A stretch of 64,000 nt of DNA from Eumeta japonica (GCA_005406025.1 BGZK01001451.1:62001-126000), one strand, 5' to 3'; shown: positions 35,901-50,900, numbered from the stretch's first letter. Numbers and translations: made by a program. Notes: generated by a model from the letters alone, not told the origin.

Positions 35901-38900
35901 AATGTGTGAGGTGGAAGGTCAGCAAGGGTTCGTTCTAGAAAATCCTATGCAGACCAAATGGCATAATAAAAACAGATCAAATCTTAAGCACCATCAATCT
36001 AAACCAAGGAGCTTGAAAAGATTGAGGATGACAATGAAGCAAGAGATATGCAAAGATCGTTCCATGTAGAAATCTGTAGGCTCTGCCTATACTTTTGGGA
36101 AATAGGCGTGAGAAATACCATACTCAATTTTATATTATAACTAAAATTATTTGAAAAAAATTATCAGTTGTTAAAAACGCTGTATTAGACAACTACATAA
36201 TAACACCGTAAGCATGGAACATTAAAGAATAATATGTGAATACAGTCGATACAGACGTGATGCGGTGAAGAAGGTTGGCTGCCCTGCGAGCTGACGGCGG
36301 GCGTGTCGTCCTCGGCGCGGGCCTCCTCCCAGTCGGTGCGCGCCTCACCCTCTCCGCTCTCGGCACTTACTCCTTCACTACCGCCTGGAAAACACTTAAG
36401 AGTATTACTTGCACCTAAATCATTTTTTATTAATTATATAGTTTATCAAGTCAGTAGCAGTAGCAGTAGTGTTCTTTTTTTTTGTCATTATTGTAGAAGA
36501 ACTATTAATTAACAACATTCCTTGAAAGTCCACTTCATGCTTTATGTGTATAATTATATGCACTTTTATGAAAATACTAATAATTTTGCTGCAGTTAATT
36601 CATGGTTAAATTTTTGACTTTAATTAAAAACTTCTAGGTCAATTCAGGAATTGAATTTGATATCTTCAAGAAATTAATATTATTAATGATAGTATTTTAT
36701 TCACAAAAAGCCATTTGTAATACTATTATAAAAATAAATTATTTATTATTAAATTATTTTAGCACATATTTAATTTTCAAATAGTATAACACAAATCTGT
36801 ACACTAAATAAACTCTGTTCACATCTACTACAAACAGATTAATTATTCTATAAAGAATTATGTGATAGTGATTGGTCACTTTTATAATTTTCATACTGTG
36901 GACATTCAAAAATTTGTGCAGTATCAATATACTGCACTGCACTCTTCTTTGGAAGACAGTGGACGTCCTGGTCACTAACCGACTTTGACTGCATTTTCTA
37001 TATTTAGTTTAAGTTGGAAAAAAAATAATAAGAGGATTTTGACAGCATCTCTCGCTAAAAATGAAAAATATTTTACGAAACATTATTAGAAGGCACATTT
37101 TACATAATATTTGAAAAACTGGAAGATGACCCAGTCAAGTTTTTCAATTATTCATCTCAAAAACAAAGTCTCATCTTTACCAATTCTCTTAGAGTAATAA
37201 CATCATACTTCAATGATATTTTTAATTAATAAATAAAAATAATAACTATAAAGTAAGATTGCGACAAAAAGTTAATGTAGCGAGTTGCGACAGGAATGCC
37301 TGGGTCCAAGCGGGCGAAAGGCGGGAGAGCACGAATGCGTGACACGCTCAAACATCAATATGTATCCTTGTAGGGACGCGCCACATCGCAAAAATGCCGC
37401 GACGGTTTTACAGGGAAGCCGGACTCTTACGATATCGTCACAGTGTAAGAGGATGTGTCGTGGACGTCCACGCCATGACGTTACACCGCCGATGGAAATT
37501 TATGTGTAATCATACATTTGAATGTACTGCCGTTAAAAATTATTAAAGCACCCATTACCTGCGTCTGGATGGGCCTGTGTGGCGGTCGGGGCGTGGGGCG
37601 GCGGCAGTGCGGCCGCCAAGTCAGCGTGCGTGTCGTGGTGCGATGCCGCGCCCGCTTCGGCGAAAGTGAAACGTGCACTACTCGCACCGCCGCCTGCGCC
37701 CACCGGCGAAACGACCGCTTCCCCGAATCTGCGCATAAAAGCGACATGTTCACGCTGTTCATGCACTAACGAAATATTCTAAACTTTTATTATTTTTACG
37801 CTCATGCATGTTGCTGTATGTACACATCAGTCACTAAGCTTTACATGCGTGGGCACAGTATAAATTATATAAATTGCAATCCTCATAGCTATGTTTCATC
37901 GCGATTTCAAACTCATTCTGTTTCAGTATCAGTCCCAAACTGGATCCCGATGGCCATTCCATTTAAAATATATATATATATTTACATATTAAATTTTTGT
38001 TGTCATATTTATTTTTATCATATGCTATGAAAATTTTGTTGTTCACTCTTATATTGAAGAACAAGAGCTAGCTGTAGGCGAACCAAAGAATTATAGGAAA
38101 TTGAATGGTGCGCGCTCCTAACTAGTGCTTATTAAACATTTTAAAAGTAGTTTTATTGTAACAGAATACTATTAGACTATTTTTAAGGTTCTATCGTCAA
38201 CAAGGAACCTTTTTAATTTTACTATGTCTGTTTGTCCATCCGCAGATTACTCTATGCTCTGAAAATAGGATAAATAATCCTACTGCCCTTTATTTTATAA
38301 ACTCTACGTTCAAATAATATGAAAACAATGACAAAGATAATGCTTAATGAATACTTAACACGATATATCCAACGATCTTCAAAATAATGTTTATTGACAT
38401 TATTTTGAAGATCGTTGGATATGCCGGTTTTGAGTTATTTCTGAAAAACTGAACTTCTCAACAAAAGGGTCTAAATGCCATGAAGATACGCTCTTTTGCT
38501 GGTATACTTTACACTATTTTAAAAGCAAAAATTGACATACCTATGTTTCTCTAGTTATAGGTGACAATGTAGTTTTTTCATTTGCAATGCATTTCTTTAT
38601 AGTAATAATGGCTTCAGAACCCTACATAGAGCATGATCTGACATGCTTTTGGCTGGTTTTAAAAATAATAATTAATATATTAATTTTGCCAAACATTTAT
38701 AAAATACATACCTATCTACTAAAATAAAAAGTCACAAATCTTTGAATTAGCTAATGACCTCGCATTGGCTTTGTTTACGTCGCTTCACATTGGCCATTCT
38801 ATAGCTATGAATAAGAAATATTGAACTCATAAATGCAAATCATTACTCACCCGTCGTTGCGCCGCGGTACGTAGAGCGTGGGCGTGGAGGGCACGATGCT

Positions 38901-41900
38901 GTCGTCGCCGTCATCCCCGCCGCCGCCCAGTGACAGCGCACCGCTTGCTGGTGATACATATTTCTTTATGAATATTTTGTACTTTACGATTGATGGCAAA
39001 AGGTTTGATAAATATTGAACCGCACCAAGAAAATGGTTATGATGAAATCTCTTTTCAGACAATAGATTACATTGGGTACATGGGAGTATATCGGATAAAT
39101 GGCCGTTGATTTAATGATTTAATCAACGAGCCCTATACTAGCAACAGTAGAATTAAAATCAAATGATCTTTAGTTCATAGGTTGAAACAATAAATATGTA
39201 ATGGATTTACCACTAGTTCGGAAGGCAATTTTCCTTCGAGAAGAATAGGCAAGATATTTAGGAGCAGCTCTTTGAAAATTAAATTGTACACAATTACAAT
39301 TAGAAACAATTAGATACAGAAAAAAACAACCTGATAAAAAGTCAATGTTCTCCTGACAAAAAAATATCAAAACTCAGAAACTGTATACTACCATTTATTA
39401 ACTATTAATTATTTAATAATAAAATTTAAATTGACTTAACAGCAAGTTTTGAAAACGTACAGAAGCACTCTGAAAATGTATACTCACAGCCCCATATAAT
39501 TACACTTCTCTACCTTAGTATTTTTATTTTCCCAAATATATTATTATATAATTTAATATTTCTCGAAAATAATATGTGAAAATTAATTCTATAAAATCTA
39601 AAATATCCAGAAAATTTCTGAATTTAATGTAAAAATATGCCTTTAACATGAACAAGAATCATCAAATTATTTTATAATGACATGATAACAATGTAAGGTG
39701 CAATATATTGGGTTTTTATGGAATATTATTTTCTCTTGTCTTCAATTCTAGATCAACTAATGACATCATTGCAATTAGTTTCATTGGCTAAATTAACAGT
39801 TTCAACAATAGTTTTTAATACAAAATAAATTACAATTGGATCAAAGACGGCAAATCAGAACTTGATATAACTCATATAATGAAAAATGGTTGAATTGAGA
39901 ATGTGAAGTATGAGACAGACATGGTTGCATCTAGTATACAAGTGGTGAACCCATCATTACCTACGTTTTTCATTGCCTTAAATTTGTTTATATGAATTGA
40001 TTGATATGTTTCAAGTCTAAAATGTATATTGATTATGTGCCTAAGGCCAATATTTGGAAATTATAAATTTTAATTATCTGATGAATGTAAGTCTTAATCT
40101 CAAAGGTTTATGCATTACTTTTGCTGGTAATTTAATTCACAAAGCTTAATTATTTCAATAAATATATTTTTTATAAGAAGATATTTATTTTTATCTCATT
40201 TATATAAATGTGATTCGCATATGCTTTGAATTTCTTTGTGGATATGCACTTTTAAAATTTTCAACCATTCCATATTATTTGTAGAATAGGGTTGTTGCCA
40301 TCATAAACAAAAAAATGTGAAAGTATGTAATTATGATAATTTATTGAATGGGAAACAGGAATATATTGATTTCCGATCAAGAAATCACGATTTCCATTTA
40401 TTATTTTAAGTTTAAATTCGTACTTTTAATCTGTATATCACGTGACCAAAAACGCTATCCGCCATGATTATGTCCAGTGTGACATCACTATCGACTAAAC
40501 AAAACAAAGTACGACTAATGTGTGATACAGCAACAAATTATTATTGTTAGGTTATGATTATGATAGAGATGGTGTTAGATTTATATTTGTAAATATATAG
40601 ATAGAAGTATTTACACTTATTAAAGTGATCCTCACATAAGTACAGATCGCTTTTCGTAGAAAATGATTTCGGATCTCGCGAGTTCTAACCAAACAGTTCT
40701 CATTTCGATGTCATTTGGCACTTTGATAAACAATTTTCCAGGGGTTTTAACTCTAGAACTTTTACAATTTGTCACTAAACAGTAATGATAACGATTCATG
40801 TCGTTTAATAGCGCAAGATATGGCAAAAAACGCGAATTTAAGTTAATTAATCTAACCTTAGATTTGACGTTTTGTTTGTTTACTCGATAGTGACGTCATA
40901 CCGAAATAACATGGCGACCAGCGTTTCCGCGGGAATTTAAAGTGATTAAAATTTGAAAGGTGTTTTAGGACTACTTAACGAACGTATTTTGATAAAATAA
41001 AAAATCTAGTGAAAAATGGCTGTTTTAAATATTTTGACATACTTTTCAAAAAAGTGTCAAATACCCTATTGTGTAACTCCTTTTATGTCTTCACAGAATA
41101 CTCAAAACCCATTGAATAGGTTAATTTATTTAATTTATTAAGTTTCCCAGTCTAAAAGGTTATAACCTAATCCAATTTACTTTGAAACTAACTTTTAGTG
41201 CATTACACCTAATAATACAATCTTTTGATATAAGCAAACAACAATAACATGTGTTCAAGTGTGCATATAAAAGATGTAAATATTAACACTGACGTTCAGT
41301 GCCACTGCTGATGGCCTCGATCTGCTGATGTGGCAGACTAGCAACGGCAGCTGCCGCAGAACGTTCACTGTCCTCACCATCTGCCACATCCCCACCTTCC
41401 TCTACCTCCCCCTGCTCGCCAGCCTCGGGGGATTGTGCCGGTGACTCTTGCTGCAAAAGTAACTCTCATTAACCACTGTTAAATAGTGAGATTAATTTTT
41501 CATATAAATTACAAAACAAACAGAAATAGTGTATATTACAGTGAAACTTCAAATAGTATACTGAACACATATTAATCACTCTACTCAAAAGAAATTTCAT
41601 TTATTTTTACTTTGGTTATTATTATCTCTCACTATACACTAACTTAAGGGTGCTGTGACAGTACATAGTCCTAAAACCTTTTTTTAGGTATGGCATGATA
41701 CATCAATAAAAAATATGTTGTACACATTCAGCGATTCTAGAAATTGTCATGAATTCATTATTAGAAAATCAATATTCCCTTATACATTATTTGGTGATTT
41801 TTATAGCACGAACCTCGGGCGCGCGTGCGGTGCCCTCGCCGTCCGCGTCGCCCTCTTCCTCTTCCTCGCCGCCCTCTACTTCTTGTTCATCCTCCATATC

Positions 41901-44900
41901 TTCTTCTTCATCTTCGCCCTCCTTTATGAAATATTACATATTAAAATTATTAGAAAACACATTCTTATCATTAAAATAAAGTAACAAAGATTTTTAAGGA
42001 AACAGTTAAGTACTAGTTTTAATTGGAACAAAATTATAAAATATCACATCATTGAAGAAGCATAATATGTTATTTTATACAAACTGTAGAAACAAAATAA
42101 AAAGGAAAACCAAATAGAAGTACTGAATTTTTATCCACAGACTAACAACATTAAAAATAAAATAACAGCATAGTTATATTTGTATTTATTTGCCTACTAT
42201 CGAAATGCAATAGCCATCTAACTTCAATAAAAACCTTTGTAAACAACCATAGCCCCAAAATGTTTACAAGGGATGCTTAATAAATTTTTGGTATATGTCC
42301 ATGAATATGAACAAAATGTCTAAGAACGATGCTTTCTCATGCTTTCCAGAGCACGGAGCGAGTAGTATTGATTTGATTTGAGTTAAAAACTTAAATTGTC
42401 GAAATGAAATACAGTACAGCTGTAAACAACACAAGATTGTGGAAATTCATAGCAAAGCTTATTAATTTCCTTCACATACTGTTCAACCATCTAATCCAGG
42501 GTGCCATATGTCTCTTTAGGCTCAAATATGAAATTTCTACTTTTTATTTTAATAAGAATTAAAGGTTACAACATACAAAGATTATTTTGAAAGGTTCATT
42601 TCTTAGAAGCCTATGATACCATTTATAAACAAGGGCTTCACAAGTTTATAATACCCCTTTACATGTCAAATTGACTTTTTATCATATTTTTTTATAATGA
42701 ATACAATACTTAATTATGCAAAGTTCCCCATTAAAATTTTTGACAGGGCAGAGCAACCAATGTTTGATATTAAAATTCAAGATATAGAAGGCAAAGTTCT
42801 CAAAATGCTTCAAAAAGAATTAAACAATACATTTAATATTATGGGTATTATTAGTGAATTTTGTCATAGTATGGAAATTCTGTCCCAGATCAAAAATATT
42901 TTAGGACACATTTCTACAAAAAACTGACACCTCTATAGCAAAGATTATGATAGTTTTCATTGACAATTAATAGATTTTACCTTACAATAAAATTAATAAC
43001 TTACTCTATATGTTGTGCCAGTACAACGTTCATCATCTTCTTCTGAATCAACAACGATGACTCCTTCATCATCTTGATCACAACGCGAAGATGTTGGTAC
43101 TTGATATTCTACTTCAACTGACCTCTCGAATCCCTATCATAAAAAGAAAAAACTAGATATGTTTTCATATTTTTAATAACAAGCAATTTAAAAATCTATG
43201 TTACACCTATAAGTATAGAAATTGGAATAGTATAATGTTTCTTTAAAACACTTTGGATGCAGAATTTTCACTGCAAACCAATTTATTTATAAACTTATAT
43301 ACAACAACCCACAACCATTGCTAGTTGGCTTCGATTTGCTATACTGTTTTCATATTCAGAAAAAGAATTTTCCATTTAAATGAATTAAAATTTCATATCA
43401 AAATGCATATAATTAATTAGTCATAGATCACAATAATTATGAGTATGTACTTTGATTTTTCTAATTTTAATGAGCAGAATTGTTAAACTTTACAAAATAT
43501 TTGTGATGTGAATATTACTTATTTAATATAATACTTTGATTTACAATTACCATAAGCTGAAATATATGTTAATGTAACATATAAAATAATTTGAAACAAC
43601 CTGTGAAACTATTAGACTGCACAGGTTCATTTTGAGGGTAATGGATAAATTTAGTAAATGATGAGTTTTGTTGTTGTAGGTTCTCTACAATGTAATTTGG
43701 AAACGTTTCAAAGTGTATTGGAAAAAAGGTGAAATAATTATGTTGGATAATATCTTAAAAAATATAGTCACTTCACTGTGGAGTGATTGTAATAGATCAA
43801 ATAAATTTTGTGATATTTTAGTACTATGTAGTGAATTAATAACTAGCAATCCGAGAACAATGTTTATTTTGGATTTAAAAGTACAGTGACAATTTATAGG
43901 TAGCCATTATTAGACTATTCATAAGAAGTTACAAAGAATAAGACTACCATAATGATTATTATTATAGGAGACTGACAAATGTATTTGAATGGTATGTAGG
44001 ATAGAAAAGCAAAACTTATGGTTTTGTATTCTTACAGTGTGTACTCAAATCTACGTCAATAAATATGCAATGTGCATATAATTAATTATCTGAAAGTACA
44101 TAAAATTTTATTACTTTCCCCAATACATTTAATTAATCAATTTAAGTGAAAGGTATGGTTGATATGAGAATAAAATGTATACAATACAGCATTAATGTTT
44201 TGAAGTCTATACATAGATTTCAAATATTAAAACCGAGAGCTATGGTGTGCATTCTTTAGTTAAATCGCTATGAACATATTTGCCATTTTTATAGGCAAAA
44301 AAATATAGAATAGTAAAAGACTTGCAGAAAACAAACAACATGTATGTTCATCTTTTTGTCACCATTGCTTTAATGACACTGACAAATGTTTTAGTCATAG
44401 ACCATAAAATATCAGATTGGAGAAAAAAGTTTTCTCATATGGATTATATACATTTTTGTTCGAGTTGTAATACATTTACTTACAACAGGTGCAATTTTGA
44501 CCTATAAGTAATTGCCATCTAGTAGGTATTTCCATGTTGATATTGCTATAAAATTACTGGATATTTTTAGCAAAATATTCCAACAACAACAGTAATTTAT
44601 AAATATTAATCTATAAATTATCTATAAGTTCTCTAATGTACTGAAATAGATGGTAAAAGGACTAATTTAAAGCTAAGATGGATGCATCAACACATGTCAG
44701 CCAAATCATCTCAATTTTGTTAAAAAGATTAAAATGTAAATGCCCATAGGATCGATTCTTGAATCATGTGTCTTAATGTTTCATGTAACAACAAAAAAAT
44801 TGACAAATAAATACAAAAACAGTAGTTGGTAGTTTCAGATATCTTATAGAATACATTGCTACATACACAGCTATGTTATCATACAAGACATTTCAGGAAA

Positions 44901-47900
44901 GAGATTACTGTTTTTGTTAAATAGTTTTGCCAAAATTACATGAGACATTAAATTAAATGACCCAAGAATCATCCCCCTGGTAGGCTGTTTAGACTTAATG
45001 ACATTGTATGAACATATCTAGCGGCAGTGAATAACAATTTTCCGGGCATGCTAATGGATGTGATTATCATCATAATTTTGATTATGTGCTGTACTGGCAC
45101 GAAACATACATAGATATGGGCTATTGAATGGTATGGCAGATCGACATTAAAACTAATATTCCTTCAAGATCTGATATCTATCCACCCTCTAAAATCAATA
45201 GTTAATTTGTTAGATAAAAGATTCATGGTGGAAGAAAAAATTTGAGAGTTAATGTTGGGTTTCATGCTGGATGCTACTGTATATTTCAGATAAGCGTTTG
45301 AATTTTAAAGTTGATTTTCTTAACTTGTTTGATAGCAAATTATGGATAATTTGTAAAGACAAAACAACCAAGAATTTTTGTTATACATGAAAATTTACAA
45401 TATTTCTAATCAATTTCAGTGGCATGCAGAGAACTGAATCTAATTAATTATAAATAAAAAGGCATAAGCTATTAATATATAATCAAGTTTTTTTATAAAC
45501 AGCATAATGATACCTATGTATATGGAGAAAGTATATGCAGGTCACTTTCGTCATTAAATAAGATTCAAAGAATATCAAATAGCATTTCATATTTGTTTCA
45601 TTAAAATATAGACAATTAATAGATGCCATGTGGAACCTGTACACGAGTTCTTTTTGCGGATGGATGTGCGCGTTGATGCGCCGGCCGGGGGCGCTTGACG
45701 GGGCGCGCGTCGGGCGGAGCATGCGACGTACTCACGCCGCCGCCGCCATTCGATGATTGTACAGATTGTGGGCCACCGCCTTCGGAGGCACTACCTGCGC
45801 TTCCACCGACAGCTACACCTATGTCCAGGAATAGGGTTACACATTAAAATAAAACAACAGAACATAAACAACCTACAACTAAAATATGGTAAGAAACAGT
45901 ATGGAAGTATCAGTTTAGATTTATAAGAATCGTCTAAGTCATGTACAGTTCTCAACAAGCATAGCCCTAACAATCTATTCTTAAAAATGGTCATTATTTC
46001 TTAATTCATTCATTCTTCTCAGGATCGCTACAGTTATTATACGTTTTCGTCGTATCGGTATAATTCATTCATAGCATTCTTTATATCTGCTTTCTTGGAT
46101 CCATGTGGTCTATTTACTTCTATTGATTGTAGCAGTTCATGTACTGTCTAAGCGAGTTCTCCCATGTGTACATAGGGCATTCCAAATTTCTTTCTGTTGC
46201 AATATATTTTAAAGTGGAATTATAGTACATGAGTGGAATGGTATCAATATTAAAAATCTTCTCACCTTGATGATCCTGATAATACAAATAGCAGTATTTT
46301 ATATGGGCTTCCCTTGCTTTAATTTTTCATAATACATAGAACACTGGAAAACATTCAAAATTAAAGCAGGCCAAAAGGAAATTGCACATCTGAGAGGGTT
46401 GATCTGTTTTCCTGATATTCTGCTCTTAAAAAAAAAGCAGTGACTTATAACATGGTCAGACCTTATTTGTGATGTACAAATTCAAATACATGCATTCAAG
46501 TTTCATAATTTTTTGTTTCACACATCTAACAATACCGAAACTGAAATCTTAATAAACATTCTAGTTCATGAAGCTAAAATTATTCCAATATTAATATTTT
46601 GACAAATTGGGTGCATAAACCATAAAGCGGAACTAAATCAAGTTATATTTTTGTGCATCCAGTTCAATGGCTTCTACTATGCCCTCTCTGAAAAAAATAC
46701 AACAAACTTGGGGGAGTATTAGGAAATATGAAATACTTGTGGGTGGCGCGGACACGCTAGCAGAAACGGTTCCAGCTACACTAGCGGTGACGCTGCCCGT
46801 AGCGGCGCTTGAAGTGCTAGCCGAGACCGCCGCCACAGTGCTCGCGCTGGCCGAACTAGCCGCGCCCGTCGGTTGCTCGATCCGCGGCATTACCAACGCT
46901 ACTGCCTAATACCACACAAATTCGCATGTACATATATGTTATAACTGAAGAGTATATTTGTACGTTTGAATATGCTAATCTCTAAAACCGCAGATTCTAT
47001 TTGAAAAAATCGTTTTACATCAGAAAACCGTTTATTGAGAAAGCTTATGGAATATATTTCACATTTCCCAAACAACCTTTTCTATTTGGATAGATGAATA
47101 GTTGGATATACATTATGTAGAACAGTTAATTATTGTAGAGTAACACAGTTAATTATTGTACTGTTAATGTAGTGAACTAACCTGTTGTGGTGGTTGCACA
47201 TGAGTTGATGTTTGAGCTGTGCCATCGCTGGAGCCAGAACTTCCCATACCTGCTTCACTCGTATCCATATCCTAATTAAAATGATAATGTATCAAGATTT
47301 TTTGACATATTAAAAATTACAATATAAACAATAGTAATGACATACATATAAATAAAAACTGGTAAGAAATTGACATTATAGGCTTACTCCAAAAATTCTA
47401 TTTTTGAGATCAAAAATATAAGAACGCAAGTGCACAAACATACACAAATGCACATATTTCATATCAATATTGATGTGCTTTTTAGCATGAAAAAATATTT
47501 AATTTAGATAGATTGTCTAAAATTCTTACAAACTTAACTGTACATACATGCTGAAACTTATAAAAATAGCTTTCTAGAATTTTTCATTCAGTGAAAACTA
47601 GATTTTTTAAAATTGGAGTGAAAACAATATCTTTCTGAATTTTGTCAATATTTACAATTTTATTAGCAAAAACTTAAAGATATTCAAAGAACTGATTATA
47701 AAAACTATTAAAAAGCAACAAATTTTTATTAAGTCCGGAATGTAATGATAATCTTTACTTCATTAATTAATATATTTAATGATTAAACAAAATGGGTGAA
47801 ATGTTTATTTGATAAACCTGAAATGAAAAGGTAATTAGATGAAATCCTAAGCTACTATTTAGTATTAGCTCTATTACCATGAGCCTTCTGTCACCAAAAC

Positions 47901-50900
47901 ATAGATACTTCTGCCAGTTTTTTCTCCTGTAAATCACATTATATGAACGCAAAAAATCTTTGATGGCTTTCAATTCAATGTTTTTTAATTGATTTTAATA
48001 TTTCGGTGGCGCATTCCCCTCTTCATTGGATATCCCATTCCTTCCTAAACGTCCGGCAACGCACTGGTGACTCCTTTGGGGTTGCAATTGTCCATCACCA
48101 GCGGTCATCACCTACTCTCTGACTATTTGCATGCTTTTTTGCCTCAAAAAATTGCTACTAAAAATAAAATATTATTTATATATATTAAAGCTACTCTATT
48201 TCAACACAAACGTTTAATATATAGAAGACCTGTGTAGATTCAGGCGGTGCTGTGGAGGCAGCGACGGCTGCGCGAGGCAACGGACGCGACGATGAGGCCG
48301 GCATGTATTCAGTGGAATGGGCATCGTGTGGGGCCGTTGGGCCGACCTGAGCCATCGGCCTAATGGATGCAAGAGGGGTCTCGCCTCCTCGGCGACTGCC
48401 GCTCACGCTTTGTTGTACTACACCTACATTATTAAAAGTTATGGATTAATCGAATATTGAATAATAAAAAACAAAACCTGTAATGTGAACACAATATAAA
48501 GGAAGTTTTAAGACATTAATGTACCTAACGTAGACATTCTGATTTAAATATAATTTCTAATAAAATTATGGCAATAATCAAACATTATAAATACAACAAT
48601 GAATGAATGCTTGATGATAGGCTCTTTGGATGACTCTGTATAATATTTTTTTAAAAAACACTAGGATTTTCATGACAAATTTACACCCACTAAAATTATT
48701 ACCAGCATGAAATATCTTCCCTGGTACACTTCAGCACTAAAAAAGATGACAAAGGAAAAATCTAAGTTACCAATCCATGGGTATAAACGGTTTGAATTCT
48801 GACCGAGCTGTTTCATTCATCAAGGGTTTTGTATTTGTTTTGCCTATGCATGATGAAATTGGAATCAATATATAAACTATTAACAAAGTTAAAATGATAT
48901 ATCAACTTTTATTAAATCATAAATAAGGAAATTAAAAAGTTATAAACTAAAGTGACATTATACATAATAATACACAACTCAGAAAACGACATTATTTTCT
49001 AAAGTTGAGTTATAATAATGTATTCTCAAAAAGTTTTATTTTCTTCAAAAATGTATTACTATGAAAACATTTTGAATATGAAAAAAATTTAAAAAACAAT
49101 GAACAAAGTTAAAATGGCAATAATTTTACCATTGTGCATGAAATGTAATTTTATATGACATTGGATACCCATGAATAATTTGCTTGTTAAGGTAGGGGTA
49201 CATCAAATATAGTCTATTTAACATCACTCTGTTTAAGTTTACCAAAAAATTTAATGCAAAATTATCTTCTTACCTGCCATAGGTTTAATATTAGCAGTAG
49301 GTGGATCACTTGTTGTTTTTTCTGTGCTAATCTGTTGTTTAGCTGCTGCAGTCTGACTTGCAAGTTGTCGCTGAAGCATATTAACTTTTTGAAGCAAAGC
49401 CTCCACCTCTCGATTCCTTTCTGATTGAGCCTCTCCCTTCTCCTTTTCTAAACGTGACAAACGTCCTTCATATTGTGATTTCAAAACTGCTAATCTAACA
49501 TCATGTTCATCTTGACTAGTCTCCATAGCTTCCATTTTGCTTCTCGATTCATTTAACTCACGACTTAAAGTATTCTTTGCTTCTGTCAGTTGCACGATTT
49601 TTGTTTTAGCTTGTTTCAATACTTGTTTCGCTTTTTCTTCTTTGTCTAAATTAGACGTTCTAAGATTTTCTAGTTCACTCTTGAGTTTATCATTATTTGC
49701 CTTTTCTGTTTCTAATTGACCCTGAAGTTCAGCAATTTGTAATTCAACCTTTTTAACTGCTTCGGCACTGGCAGCATCACTAGCAGCTGACGCAATCTCA
49801 CTTTTCGATTTTTCATCTTCAACAGATTTAGCCAAATCCTCATATTGAGCTTTATATTTTTTAGCTATTTTCTTTATTTGCATTTCTTTGTTCCTTATGT
49901 CAGCAAGCATTGTATCTTTGCTTGACAAGTCTTCAGATAATTTGGTATTGTTTTGTGAAGCTAGTGACAACTCTGCTTTGACCCTTGACAACTCTTCAGT
50001 AAGACGACTTACATCATTGTTCAGCGTTTGAAGCTCTTCATTAGACTTTTTATTTTCATCCACTAGTGATGCATGTTGTCGTGATAAGAGAGAATATTGT
50101 TCTTCTAGCTTAGTTTTCTCTACTTTTATAGCACTAACTTCATCATTCAATTTTTTAACAGACTCTTTTTCATTTGTTAACATTTTTGCTAAAATTTCTC
50201 TTTCATTCTGTAAACGCTTCCAATCTTCTGGACTTGTTTTATTAGCTCTTTCGACTAAAGCATTCACTCTAGTTCGCCATCTCGCTGAATCAGCTTTCAA
50301 AGAATTATTTTCAGATTGCAAAGTTTCATTTTTGGACTTTAATTCAGATATTTTTTCTTGAAGTGGGGCTATTTCTTGTTCTAAACATTTAACAGATGCT
50401 AGAAGTTCTTCAACACGTGACGACAGATTATCACGTTCTTCTCTCAATATCCTGTTACTATCAGTAAGAGCATTTAGTGTCTCTATTTTTCTTAATATGT
50501 CACTTTGCCTATTTAAAGTAACCATATCAACTTCAGATTTTTCTCTTTCCGCAGCTAAAGCTAATTTACAATCGTCCAATTTCTTTTCAGTAATTTCAAG
50601 TTGCGATTTCAATCTCATGTTTTCAGCTTGCAATATATCAAATTTAGCCATGGCAATGTCCTTTTCCTTTCTCAAAAATTTAATAATCTGGAAAAGTTGT
50701 TCTGATGACTTAACATCTTCATCAGTAATAGATATATTAATATTTGTCTCATTTCCGGACTCATTCATACTCTCACTTAATGATTTAGAAGCTTGTGCTG
50801 CTGAAAACTGAGTGCCTAATGCTTGAATTTGATCATGTAAAAGAGAATTTTGTTTATTTAAATCTTCTAACTGCAACATTAATTTTTCATTTTCATTTGT

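Noticed and set aside
37481..37782. Four overlapping frames on both strands around TPR exon 11
   Set aside because: GC-rich DNA lacks stops by chance; only the frame used for exon 11 joins the neighbouring exons in phase.
41715..41984. Ser/Phe-rich plus-strand frames at 41715-41984
   Set aside because: Antisense of the Glu-rich TPR exon 8.
46020..46200. Minus-strand frame with 'VNRPHGSKKADIKNAMNEL' in a TPR intron
   Set aside because: It looks like a mobile-element scrap but matches no domain I can name, and a stop interrupts it.
46667..46909. Plus-strand frame 'MASTMPSLKK..'
   Set aside because: Antisense of TPR exon 5.
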